The notes beneath the pieces are model-generated. The model made no database searches, had not been told where the DNA came from, and worked only from the letters and a program-made list of their open reading frames with translations. A stretch of DNA of 64,000 bases. It comes from Cerioporus squamosus. Taxonomy: Eukaryota; Basidiomycota; Agaricomycetes; Polyporales; Polyporaceae. Made by a program: the position numbers and the translations under genes. This document shows, piece by piece, positions 36,118 to 46,430 of the stretch. How positions within the stretch are numbered: the stretch's first letter is position 1; each line of letters begins with the position of its first letter. The stretch spans positions 62,001-126,000 of the forward strand of contig JABYQS010000045.1 in the NCBI GenBank assembly GCA_022592435.1, in the 5' to 3' direction.

Positions 36118-36287
36118 GTCGTCCCCCGTTCGCAGTTCAACGTTCAGAGGGCGGAGAGCATCTCGGAACTTGATGCTGGGCTTCCCGATCGCAAGCGCAG
36201 CTGCTATTCTTGGTCGCGTGCACTATCATCATACCCTCCTGTGTCGACTATCGTACGAAATACTAATTGGCTTTGCCGAGGCAGTGG

Positions 36288-36292
36288 CGAAC
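36288..36292. repeat. 5 bp target site duplication, left (LTR element)
   Basis: CGAAC precedes the 5' LTR and recurs at 46136-46140 right after the 3' LTR. Confidence 0.85.
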
Positions 36293-36580
36293 TGTAACGG
36301 TGTTGAGCGTCTCACGTAGTCTGGCTTACTCACGTGCTTGTTTCTTTGTCATCTTTCCTCTCCTCTTTCCTTTCTTGTTTGTCGCTTACGATACTTCTTA
36401 CTTTTCTCTCTCGGACGTTCGTCTGTTCCGACCCCGTCCCAAAAAGTACTTAAGGACCTCGTCCTGTACGTACACCCCCCAGCGTTTGCAGTAGCAATCG
36501 ACAGACCTTATCCCTGTCCTTCGCGCGCAAGCGTTCTCGTGTGTCCGGCTCCGACCTCCCCTGAAGTCGCCGCCGTCACA
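36293..36580 (+). repeat. 5' LTR
   Basis: 288 bp, TG...CA ends, pyrimidine-rich middle. It differs from the 3' LTR at two positions: A versus G in the TTAAGG-CCTCG context and C versus T in GCGTTC-TGTGT. Both differences are transitions. Confidence 0.95.
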
Positions 36581-36782
36581 TCTTTTTGACACTCTTGGTC
36601 TATCGATTCTCGACTGGGCTTGACTACCTCGTCTCGACTCTCCCTCTACTCGCTCTCTCTGCTTTACATCGTCACGGCTTAGCCTGCCTAGTTGTCCGGG
36701 TCTGATCAACCTGCGGCAACCGACTAGCGACAGCCACCCAAAATTCGACACTACTCGCTACCCCTACCACTCAAGAAAAATT

Positions 36783-39700
36783 ATGCCGGTGCGAACTCGT
36801 CGTACAGCTTTGCGGGACTCCCCTGTCCCGGAGTCTACTCCGCAGGGCAGCCAATCAGGTGAGTTTTCTACGCCACTCTCCGTAAGCACTGACTTCCTGG
36901 GTAGCTCCCTCTCCCCGCTTTCGAGCGATGGCACCGTCGCCGGTGACGGTGTTCACCAAAACTCCGAGGCTAGTGCTCGTCTGACTTATAGTCAGGCGAC
37001 TGCCTCGAGGCCACCCTCGGCTGGACCAGAGGTCCGTGAGGAGAGCACGCCGGCGCAGCAGAGCGTCCGGCCGTTTGTTATGTCACCTACTCCCTCGAAT
37101 ATATCACGTATTCCCCAGAATTATGGCCCGTCGTGTGTGACCATTTCCGAGACGTCGGAAAATCGACCTGAGCCCCACGCGTCCACCGTTGAAGGCCAGT
37201 GGACTGAAGTGCACCACAAGCGTCGAGGACGCAGTACTGAGGCCCGCCGGGATACGCCGCCTCACATGGCTGGACTGCCGAATACGTCCAGTCCCGCTAG
37301 CTCGAACATGCACTGGCAGCTAATGAGTACTGCTGGTGAACAGTCCCCAGGAGAAGGGACGTCGAACCTAAGGACCTTCCGCAAAGGAAAGGCCGTCGAC
37401 CCACAGAACTGGGGTGCAGTAGGTATAGAGACCCAGGAACTGGACCCGGAGGCTCAGCGCCGCGAATTCGAGAAGTACGAGGACAAAGCACGTCAGTGCT
37501 ACGACCACCTCTGTGCCTCCAGACGACAGCTGGAGGGCGCGTGAGTCCACCGCCATAATCCCTGACTCGGACACCGAGGCAGCCAACACGGAGACCGGCA
37601 AGGACAAGACGGACACTGACAGTGTCGCGTCTGAGTCCGGCCACTTCGAACCGGCTGTGAAAGGGGATACGGCGGCCGCGGACGCAGCGCGCATACAGTT
37701 GTTGGAACAGCAGCTATCTAGTCTACTACAGGAGATGGAGCGACTTAAGGTGCGATCAGTGCTAGCCTCCACCGCGCCTCCGAGCTCCGTGTCCACGGTC
37801 CACTCGGACGACAATCATGCCCGTAGATCACGACAGACTCGGGCCCCTGACCGGACTCCTCCGTCGCCATCCAGCTCGACCTCGGAATCCGATAGCTCCT
37901 CTGAAGGAGGTGCTTCGACTGCTCCACAGCAGGGCAATAATCCTTCTGGTCGCGCTCTCCTAGCAAGTCCACCTTGCCGTCGCGGAAACCTGGATTAAGT
38001 GCCCCCGGTATGGCCGAAAACCTTGTAGACGCAACGATGCGTCGCACGCGTGATCGGGATGCTGTCAATCGCGATAGCATTAACCCTAACGACGCGCTGA
38101 GGCCGGTTAACCAAGTAGCGCCTACCAGCTTCCTGGGACAAGCATTCCGGGGCCTGTCCGAGCGGCCGCCTGCGGCAGGCTACCCCGGATCTTCTGATTC
38201 GTCGAGTTCGTCTTCATCCTCTTCGCTGTCCTCGTCGGACTCGGATGAGGATCCGGACTGCGAAGAAGGGGATAGGAAAGCTAGGAAGCGTGAGCGTAAG
38301 AAGCGTAAGAAATTACGACAGAAGGAAAAGAAGAAGGAACGAGCCTTGCTTGAGAAACTCCGCACAGCTCGTGTGCCGGTGCTGAAGCCGCGCGAACCTA
38401 CCCAGTATGACGGCTCGCCAGATGCTCAAGCCTTCCACAAGTTCGTGCAAGAAGTGACTGACTATGTAGATGGTTATCAGCTTGACAGCTCTCGCCATGC
38501 AGCGACTGTAGGGCACTTCCTTACCGGTAATGCATACAAGTTCTACGCCAATACAGTGGCCTTCTCGCCGAAGACCTGGTCGCTTCGGGACGTCTTTGTG
38601 GAGCTGTTCAACTATTGCTTCCCTGTAGACTTCCGTCAGCAGACGAAGAAGCAGCTGCGTAAGGCACGTCAGGGTGACCGCACGGTCAAAGAGTACATTC
38701 AGGAGCTTACCGGACTGTTCTTGATGGTAGGTTTTGTGCCTGAAGAGAACCGTGTAGAGAAGCTGTGGTATGGTCTCAAACCGCAGATCCAGGCCGAGTT
38801 ATGGCGTGCGCACCTGAACCCATCCACTTCGAGTTGGTCCGCTGTACAGGCGGAGGCAGAGGTGGCGGAGATGGTTCTCTTGGCCAGCGCAAATGCGGAC
38901 CGCGGTGGGAACCGTGAAGGATCTTCGGGTCGGAACCATCAGGCCTTGAGCGGTGGTTCTAAACAGAAGCGTCACGAGCCTAGAAACCAGCAGAATCAGC
39001 AATCTCATAAGAACAATGCGAACACTCACCGTGAGCGTGATCGCGACCAGAATCGCGACCGCAATGGACGATCTCAGCCCTCCAGTCACCGCTCGCCCGG
39101 CCAGCAGGGTCAGCGCAATCGCGACTACCCAGGTGCGAAGCTCTCCGAGAAAGAACGCGATGAGCTGCGCGCCGCAGGCAAGTGCTTTGTGTGTCGGGAG
39201 ACCGGGCATGTGAGTCGTAACTGCCCGAAGCTTTCGAAGGTAAGATCCCATGGTGGTGATGGGAAACCCCCGGGTCTTGCATCGTTCAATGTCGACATTG
39301 ACTTCGGGGATGCTGAGGACCTCCGAGCGCAGGCTGAATCTGCGGCTAGGATAGAAGAGATTGAGTTCAATTATGCTGGCATCGTCTTCGACAATGACGA
39401 GACCGACGTACCTGACGGGTTCTCCGAGACGTCTTCTATGCCCGGGGTGGGGGTTCCCTCTAAGTCCAGCTCGGAAGAAGATGCAGCTTCCCTGCCAGGC
39501 TGGGAAGGAGGTAGTACCTGGGATCACAAATCTGAGGCTGATTCCTTACCATCCTTGCAGTTTGTGTCCGACTGGAGTACAGTGGACGGCGATGGGATAC
39601 CTGAGGACTGGTCGGATGAGGAGTCCATCCGAGTTCGACCTGTTTCTGATGATTCCCTGCCTCTGGCGGAAGAGCCGTTGGACCTGACGTCAGTAGACGG

Positions 39701-40016
39701 ACTCTCAAGTATCAGCAGCGTACATACCAACACGCTGGCAGAGACCAATGGCTTCCGGGCCTGGTATGGATGCGACTTCATCGACAGACCTCGGACCCAG
39801 TCGGATGTATCGGAATCTGTCACTGAATGGATGAATGGCATCTGTCAGGCAGGGGAATACTGCCTAGGAGACCCAGACTTACCTTGCGGGTCTTTTGCAC
39901 AGCCGTCTGCCCAGTCTGAATGGCCGGATGACCGCTTGCCCAGCCTCCGCTTGCCCGGCTCCCACGAGAAGTCGGACGACGTTCTAGCGTACCTGACATT
40001 CATGCTCAGCGTGTGA
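36783..40016 (+). CDS. gag: Gag-like protein of the LTR element (frame broken twice)
   Basis: Structural protein of the retrotransposon particle. It starts MPVRTRRTALRDSPVPES. The frame runs to a stop at 37542-37544, continues one base over (RESTAIIPDSDTEAANTE, with a coiled-coil LLEQQLSSLLQEMERLK), then returns to the first frame near 37945 (SRSPSKSTLPSRKPGLS). The conserved capsid-like part follows: REPTQYDGSPDAQAFHKFV, FLTGNAYKFYANTVAF, LRDVFVELFNYCFPVDFR and TVKEYIQELTGLFLMVGF, with a basic tract and the CCHC knuckle CFVCRETGHVSRNC at 39183-39224. Unusually, ~400 residues precede the capsid part and ~260 acidic residues follow the knuckle. The stop overlaps the pol ATG as TGATG. Confidence 0.85.
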
Positions 40017-40018
40017 TG
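40014..40018 (+). promoter_or_regulatory. TGATG stop/start overlap between gag and pol
   Basis: The gag stop TGA (40014-40016) shares its A with the pol ATG (40016-40018). This arrangement suits translation of pol by termination and re-initiation instead of frameshifting. The function is inferred; the overlap itself is seen. Confidence 0.6.
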
Positions 40019-43000
40019 GAACTCCTCAATAAATACCGCCCTTACCTTCCTAAGGAGGGACCTCAGGACGGTCGCATCACCGCTGTAGGAGGTGTCGCAT
40101 CTGTGAGTCTCTGGTATAGGGACTTGGTGAACCGGGTGGATGTGCTGCCGACATCGGATGGGACAATCTCCATCGAGAACTACTGGCTACGCCAGCCCGA
40201 GTTCGACGTCGTGCGATGGTTCCGTCAGGCCCTGACTGAGCTCTTCGATGTGGAGTTGTCCGAGGTCACCAACAATGGCTCGGAACCTATGGGAGACGTT
40301 GCCGCTGACTGGCTGCGTGACACTCTGAATGAATACGAACCTTGGCCACGCAGCTGCCAGGAGCCACGTGAACTCGGACTTCCCCGCTTCTCGGTCTTCC
40401 GGTATGGTGACATGCTCTTGATCGAGGACAACTACTTGGCTATCAGCACGGAACTGGCTGAACGAATGCTATGGAACTCACGGTTCGACCCGCTGGGTTG
40501 GTATGCTGTCCAGGTACGCCGGAAGGTCGATTCAGAGCTGTTTGAGTTGCAGCACTTGGACGGGGAACTGCTGAGCTTGTTCTCCCCGACTGACGAGGCC
40601 ACCGGTCTTAATAAGTTCCCTGAGCTGGAGATTCAGTGCAATGGGGCAAGGATTGTGGACGTACCTGCCGCGGCGACTGTTCAAAGGAACGCCGCCAACA
40701 CCCGCGACTTTCGGCGGGTCATCCCGAGCCCTATCGTCGTCGAGGTGATGGTTAACGGCCATCCGGCGCACGCGCTACTTGACTCGGGCTCCTTGAGTGA
40801 CTTCATATCACCTAAACTGGTGGATCAGCTCAAGATCAAGACACAGCAGCTGGAGAAGCCACTCACAGTCCAGCTCGCAGCCCAAGGGTCTCGGACCAAG
40901 CTCTACACGGGCTGTAAGGTTCGCCTCCAGTATCAGAGCATCGACGAAGAAAGATACTTCGATTTGATGAACTTACTGAATTACGACCTTATTTTGGGCA
41001 CACCCTTCCTGTCGCAGCACAAGCTGACGCTCGGCTTCAATCCCTCTGCCGTCGTTGTGGGTAGCTCAGTGGTTACACGGATTGATGGAGCGCGCAAGCG
41101 CGTTGTTGAATCCCGCGCTGCGGAGATCTTTGAGGACCGCCTGGAGGCTGCTCGCAAGCTCATTCGTGAGTATGCTGCTCCTATTTGCAAGGATACGAGC
41201 GACGCACCGCTACCTCCACTGCGAGCCATCAACCACACAATCCCTCTGAAGGACCCGTCAAAGGTTTACTCCTGGCGCCCCTCTAAATGCCCAGACGCAC
41301 TACGGCCGCTGTGGATTGAGAAACGGGATGCCTACGAGAAGTCCGGGCGCTGGCGGAAGGCTCCGGTGCAGAATGCTTCCCCCATGCTTCTCCTGACGAA
41401 GCCGGGGACTGGAAGGATGGTGTGCCGCCAAAGCTTCGCGTTGTCTGCGATCTTCGTGAACGAAATGCGAACACCATTAAGATGGCTTCACCTCTTCCGG
41501 ATATGGAGGGCATCCTGCGAAACATCGCTCGTAAGCCGTATCGCACCCTGATAGATGGGAAGGATGCCTACGAGCAGATTCGCATCACACCCGAACACGT
41601 CGACCGTACTGCTATGACGACCCCGGACGGCACAATGGTTAGCCTCGTTCTACAGCAGGGGGACTGCAATGCAGTGGCTACTTACCAGAGCCTCATGAAC
41701 CACCTCTTCGCGCCGTACATCGGTGTCTTCATATATCCGTATCTTGATGATCTTCCGATCGCTTCAGACACTCTGGACGAACACATCCAGCATTGTAAGA
41801 TTGTGATCGACATCCTCCGACGGGAGAAGCTTTACCTGAGTGCGGACAAGTTGCATGTCCTGTGCAGCCGGCTGAAGATACTCGGCCGGATTGTCGACGA
41901 CGACGGGATCAGCATGGACCCCGCCAAAGTCGACTCTGTCCTTCATTGGAAGGTCCCCACCTCGCGCGACTTGCTGCGGGGCTTCCTCGGCTCCGTGGGC
42001 TTCCTCGCGGATGACATCGCGCGAATACGCATCCCTATGGGTGTCCTGTCTGGGCTGACGGGCAACGAGGTCAGTTTTCGTTGGGGACCCACTGAGCAGC
42101 GCGCATTCGAGGAGATCAAACACCTCGTACATTTGTACCGCACTCACCACCGCAAGCCGTTGGACTACGGACCCACGGCACCCCGGATTTGGCTCGTCAC
42201 TGACGGCTCCATGGCTGGAGTATCGGGTGTAGTCTCCCAGGGTGATAGCTGGCGCACTGCTCGGGTCGCTGCCTTCTTCTCAGCTAAGCTATCCTCGGCG
42301 CAGGCCAACTATCCTGTTCACGAGATTGAAATGTTAGCTGGGGTCGAGGCGATGCTGCGGCATCGTGACATACTGCAGGGGTGCCACTTCACCTGGGTGA
42401 CCGACCACAAGGGTCTTGTGCACTTGCTTAAGCAACGGAACCTCTCCGGGCGACAGGCTCGTTGGCTTGAGAAGATCTCCGAGTTCGACTTTGAAGTCGA
42501 GTATGTTCCTGGAGTGGACAATGTGTTAGCGGATGCATTGTCCCGTATGTACAATAACGACGCACCGGGCACTGTCCGCGCGCCGTCAGAGTACGTAGCA
42601 CATGACGACGAGGACCGCTATCCGTCGGACTTGCAATCCCTGGCCATTTCATTCCCGGTCTTGACTTCGGTCGAAGCCGCGGCCGCTTTGCCCGCTCCTA
42701 CCACCCGTCAGACCCGGGCACAGGCGCGGGCAGCACAGGCCCTGGCAGACGCTCCTGTCAGTGTCCCATCCGAGCCGCCCGCCGCTGTTCCCGCTGCACT
42801 GGCACCCGCTCCCGCTGTGCCTACGCGTCCCGCCACTCCGCCTCCGGTGCGGAGGACGCGAGCTCCCCGCCAGCCTCTTCCGAAGCCCGAGACTGGTCGG
42901 CCGGAGACGGCCAAGGAGTTCTCGAAACGGATTAAGCGTGTCGTCCTGCACGGCCCCCGTGTAGAACGACAGGAGGGCGGGGGTTCCAGACCTCCTCGGC

Positions 43001-45783
43001 CCAGCGTCGAGGATGTTCCAGACGAAGCACAACTCGGGATTTCGACTCCGCCTACGCCAGACGAGTCGCAGGACAGTCAGCACAGTGGAGCGCATACGCC
43101 ACAAGATCGGACGTACCCCAATGATCGGGAGGACCACCTGGCTGAGCTACAGGATAGGCTTGTACGGGAAATGTCCCTGCTGACGTACTTGTCGGAGAAC
43201 ACAGAAGGTGTCGACCTTCTGCAGGAGCTGAAGGGCCGCTATGCGGAGGACAAGTTCTTCCGCGCGATCCTGGAGAAACCGAAAGAATTCAAGAACTTTC
43301 AAGTGCGAGAGGAACTTATCTTTCTCCGAGAGAATGGCCGGGACCTGCTTTGTGTCCCGGAGGTCTTGCACAAGGGTCGCAGCGTCCGCGAGATCGTGAT
43401 TACGCATGCTCATTCGCTCCTAGCCCATCTGGGCGCCTTCAAGACATTGAGCCTTCTCCGAGACCATTTCTGGTGGAAATCAATGGCCGCAGACGTCAGG
43501 AAGTACTGCGAGACTTGCCAAGTCTGTAAGCGGAGCAAGCCGAACAATCAGCGGCCATACGGACTGTTGAGGCCCCTTACAGTACCTAAGGTCCCCTGGG
43601 AAGTCGTTGGCATTGACTTCGTCGGCCCATTGCCCGAGTCCCGGAACCGGGACGGCTCGTTTGACACCATTGCGGTCATGATTTGCCTCCTAACGGGAAT
43701 GGTACACCTGGTACCTTGTCGTGACAACTATACGGCGAAGGAAACGGCTGAAATGGTATTTTCGGAGATCTACAGACATCATGGGCTACCGAGGGCAATC
43801 GTGAGCGATCGGGACGTTCTATTCACCAGCTCATTCTGGACTCACCTCCACAAGCTCATGGGAGTGGAGCTGCGAATGTCCAGTGCATACCACCCGGAAT
43901 CTGACGGTTCAACCGAGCGAGCCAATCGTACGGTCACTCAGATGCTCCGGCAGTGCGTAGCCCCTAACCAAAAGGACTGGGTTAGTAAGCTGCCAGCAAT
44001 TGAGTTTGCGATCAATCTCGCTCGTTCCGAGACGACGGGTTACGCACCGTTTTTCCTGAACACCGGCCGTATGCCGCGGTCCATGATCTGGGATAACCCC
44101 TCTGCGGACGAGTTTGCGGGAGTTCGCACGTATGCGCAACGCGTGAAGCAGGCGGTGATGTCGGCGCATGACAGCATTCTGGCGGCCCGAGTGAAGCAAA
44201 CCAGGGACGCCAATGGGAAGCGTCGGCCAGCCCCATTCGTGGAGGGCGACCTTGTGTACGTGTCGACGAAGAACATGAAGCTGCCAAAGGGGGTTGCGCG
44301 TAAGCTTGCGCCCAAGTATATTGGCCCATACAAGATCCTGCGAGACTACGGCAATTCATCTTACCAATTGGACCTGCCGTCTCAACTGAAGGCTCGCGAC
44401 GTGCACCCGGTATTCCATGCCCACTTGCTGCGTATCCACGAGCCTAACGACGACCGCTTGTTCCCGGGTCGGCTCGAGTCGCAGGTAGCCGAGTTTGAAG
44501 AACGTGACGAGGAATGGGCGATCGACAAGATCGTGTCGCACCGAGGCCACGGGCAAATGGCGTTGTTTGAAGCAATTTGGAAGTCGGGTGACCGATCGTG
44601 GGTCCCGTATTCCGACATTGCTCACGTCCGGGCACTTCGAGAATATTTTGAAGTCCTGGGGATCGACGACGTCAGCAATCTGCAGGACGGGAACGGTCAG
44701 CCACCGTCCGACGACCCCCAAATTTTCCTCGGGAGCGTCGGATTTCCAGACGGACAGGACCTCCCGGAGGTCCAGTATAAAAGACCTGCGCGCCGTCGGC
44801 GACGGTTCAAGCGCAAGGGATCTGCTGTGTCCCCTGTTCGACTCTCAGATCCTCCCTGTCCTGTCTCTTCTCGCATCCTTCGCCCACTTCGACTCCCCTT
44901 CCCTCACTACCACTCTCCTTCACCACTCTTCTACTTCCTCGCCTTCGTATTCACCCTCGCCATGGTCTTTTCGCAACACGCCTTCCTCGAGCGGCTTCGC
45001 AACAACCAAGTCATCCTCCGCGATCCGCGCTCTGGCACTCGTCACCAGTACTCGACGGAGCAGCTCCGCCTCTACTCTCTCTTCGACCGAGCTCTCCGCG
45101 AGGATCGCATCACCGGCCCAGGCCACATCGTCCCCGGCGGATACGAACACTTCCGGGACCTCTGGGCCCAGGATGCCGGCAACGCCGTGCAGTTCTCGGA
45201 GTACAGCCCCAACTCCGGCGCCGTCGTCATCCATGGCAACGCCGTCAACATCGACGAGCTCGCCCCCATCTCTGGTCGTGCTCACGCTGCCACCACTCCC
45301 CGCACCCTTGGCTCGGTCACCACCGGACTCGATCCACGTCGCCAAGCTGTCCTTGACGACCTCATCTGGGACCAGCTCTACCGGAACCAGCGCGGACGGG
45401 ATGCTTACCTGCAGCGGCGCGAGAAGCGCATCCGTGCCGAGGAGGCGGATCCTCTCATCATCGACCCCGCTCCCAACCAGGCCGCCGGCGATGTTGACCA
45501 CGCGAACAAACGCGTCCGAACGGAGCCTCCGGTCCTCACTCAGACTCCCGGGGCTGGACCATCGGGTTCGGAGGGCGCGACCGCCGGATCTTCGAGCTCC
45601 TCGACTGGCTCAGGCACGTCCATGGTGAAACGCGTGTCGACGAAGGACAAGAAGCCGTCGTCCAAGCCCGGGGCTGGTAGCTCTAGCAGGAAGGATGCCG
45701 GCAAGGGTCCTGATCGCGATGGAGGTGCTGGGGCAGCCGGTTCCGTCGCAGACGGTTCGATGGAGTTGATGGACTACGATTAG
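40016..45783 (+). CDS. pol: Pol polyprotein: protease, RT, RNase H, integrase, chromodomain
   Basis: Replication and integration enzymes. About 240 residues of unknown function (MELLNKYRPYLPKEGPQDGR onward) precede an aspartic protease with ALLDSGSLSDFIS (DSG at 40781-40789). Reverse transcriptase shows LRVVCDLRERNANT, the active site YLDD (41740-41751) and LSADKLHVL. RNase H has WLVTDGSMAGVSG and a TDHKGL motif. Integrase has the His/Cys zinc site (HAHSLLAHLG ... CETCQVC, 43400-43530) and catalytic D, D-35-E (codons 43615, 43807, 43915; GIDFVGP, VSDRD, STERANRT). The chromodomain (~44510-44650) reads EWAIDKIVSHRGHGQMALFE, then WKSGDRSWVPYSDI. One base is missing at 41411-41415: GGAAGG would need to be GGAAAGG to join TKPGTG to DGVPPKLRVV. 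The frame runs on without a stop into the accessory ORF at 44962. Confidence 0.93.
44776..44783 (+). promoter_or_regulatory. Internal TATA box upstream of the accessory ORF
   Basis: TATAAAAG inside the 3' end of the pol frame is followed by a strongly C/T-rich stretch (~44830-44961) and then an ATG at 44962 in context CGCCATGG. TATA, pyrimidine leader and ATG in this order look like a fungal core promoter. Confidence 0.5.
44962..45783 (+). CDS. Accessory ORF3 of the retrotransposon, unknown function
   Basis: 273 codons from MVFSQHAFLERLRNNQVILR to the stop at 45781-45783, in the same frame as pol. The N-terminal ~150 residues look folded and are well composed (RDPRSGTRHQYSTEQLRLYS, GHIVPGGYEHFRDLWAQD, LDPRRQAVLDDLIWDQLYRN). 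A charged segment (LQRREKRIRAEEADP) follows, then basic NLS-like patches (NKRVRTEP, KDKKPSSK) and a Ser/Gly-rich tail ending SMELMDYD. No membrane span exists within it, so it is not envelope-like. It may be made from its own transcript (TATA at 44776) or as a pol C-terminal extension. I do not recognise the family. Confidence 0.65.
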   Translation: MVFSQHAFLERLRNNQVILRDPRSGTRHQYSTEQLRLYSLFDRALREDRITGPGHIVPGGYEHFRDLWAQDAGNAVQFSEYSPNSGAVVIHGNAVNIDELAPISGRAHAATTPRTLGSVTTGLDPRRQAVLDDLIWDQLYRNQRGRDAYLQRREKRIRAEEADPLIIDPAPNQAAGDVDHANKRVRTEPPVLTQTPGAGPSGSEGATAGSSSSSTGSGTSMVKRVSTKDKKPSSKPGAGSSSRKDAGKGPDRDGGAGAAGSVADGSMELMDYD

Positions 45784-45836
45784 GCGTTGGACTTGCGTCG
45801 CGTCGTAGTGTGGTTAAAACGCGACTTGGTCGCAAC

Positions 45837-45847
45837 GGGAGGGCGGA
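45837..45847 (+). other. Polypurine tract
   Basis: GGGAGGGCGGA directly abuts the 3' LTR, where second-strand priming occurs in LTR elements; one C interrupts it. Confidence 0.55.
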
Positions 45848-46135
45848 TGTAACGGTGTTGAGCGTCTCACGTAGTCTGGCTTACTCACGTGCTTGTTTCT
45901 TTGTCATCTTTCCTCTCCTCTTTCCTTTCTTGTTTGTCGCTTACGATACTTCTTACTTTTCTCTCTCGGACGTTCGTCTGTTCCGACCCCGTCCCAAAAA
46001 GTACTTAAGGGCCTCGTCCTGTACGTACACCCCCCAGCGTTTGCAGTAGCAATCGACAGACCTTATCCCTGTCCTTCGCGCGCAAGCGTTCTTGTGTGTC
46101 CGGCTCCGACCTCCCCTGAAGTCGCCGCCGTCACA
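45848..46135 (+). repeat. 3' LTR
   Basis: 288 bp, equal in length to the 5' LTR, two transitions apart. Confidence 0.95.
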
Positions 46136-46140
46136 CGAAC
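46136..46140. repeat. 5 bp target site duplication, right (LTR element)
   Basis: CGAAC, identical to 36288-36292. Confidence 0.85.
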
Positions 46141-46430
46141 CCCTCTATACAAAGCTTTCCCAGAGTGTCTGAGTAGTACATCGTCTTCCGATCAGAGTGA
46201 GATCAGGCTAGGAATACTGCCAAACGATGTCAGTTTCCGAGCATACACATTGCACCACGTGAGCGCGAAGCTTGTCGAAGAGGGACGCGCGTCACGGTCC
46301 TGCAAGTTTGCTAGACGGAACCACGACCGCCTGTGTAACTTCAAGTTGTAAGTGCTCTCTCATTTGAGTGTGGTTCGCACACACGCCGGCCGCAAGGCTC
46401 ACAAGGGGCATCACAACAGAAAGACCCAGC
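46141..46430. promoter_or_regulatory. Remaining promoter of the F-box gene downstream of the LTR element
   Basis: Only 290 bp separate the retrotransposon's target duplication from the F-box ATG. The native promoter has therefore been split or replaced by LTR sequence. Confidence 0.35.

Larger units (their letters stand above)
36293..46135 (+). mobile_element. Ty3/gypsy LTR retrotransposon (chromovirus) with accessory ORF
   Basis: A complete 9,843 bp element. Two 288 bp LTRs (36293-36580, 45848-46135) begin TGTAACGG and end GTCACA and are flanked by the duplication CGAAC. Order: LTR, 203 nt leader, gag with zinc knuckle, pol with protease, reverse transcriptase, RNase H, integrase and chromodomain, then an extra frame, a purine-rich tract GGGAGGGCGGA at 45837-45847 and the 3' LTR. 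PR-RT-RH-INT order plus a chromodomain defines the chromovirus branch. No TGG-type tRNA primer site abuts the 5' LTR. Frame breaks of one base occur in gag (near 37535 and 37945) and in pol (41411-41415). With LTRs this similar, these could be assembly indels or a very recent inactivation. Confidence 0.97.

Noticed and set aside
40014..40018. Treating the gag/pol junction as another assembly indel
   Set aside because: The TGATG overlap sits between two complete modules with a good Met start; no peptide continuity is lost there, unlike at the other breaks.
44495..45628. Ser/Thr-rich 377-codon ORF overlapping the end of pol in another frame
   Set aside because: The pol/ORF3 frame has the chromodomain and a better composition; the other frame is a by-product of C/T-rich codons.
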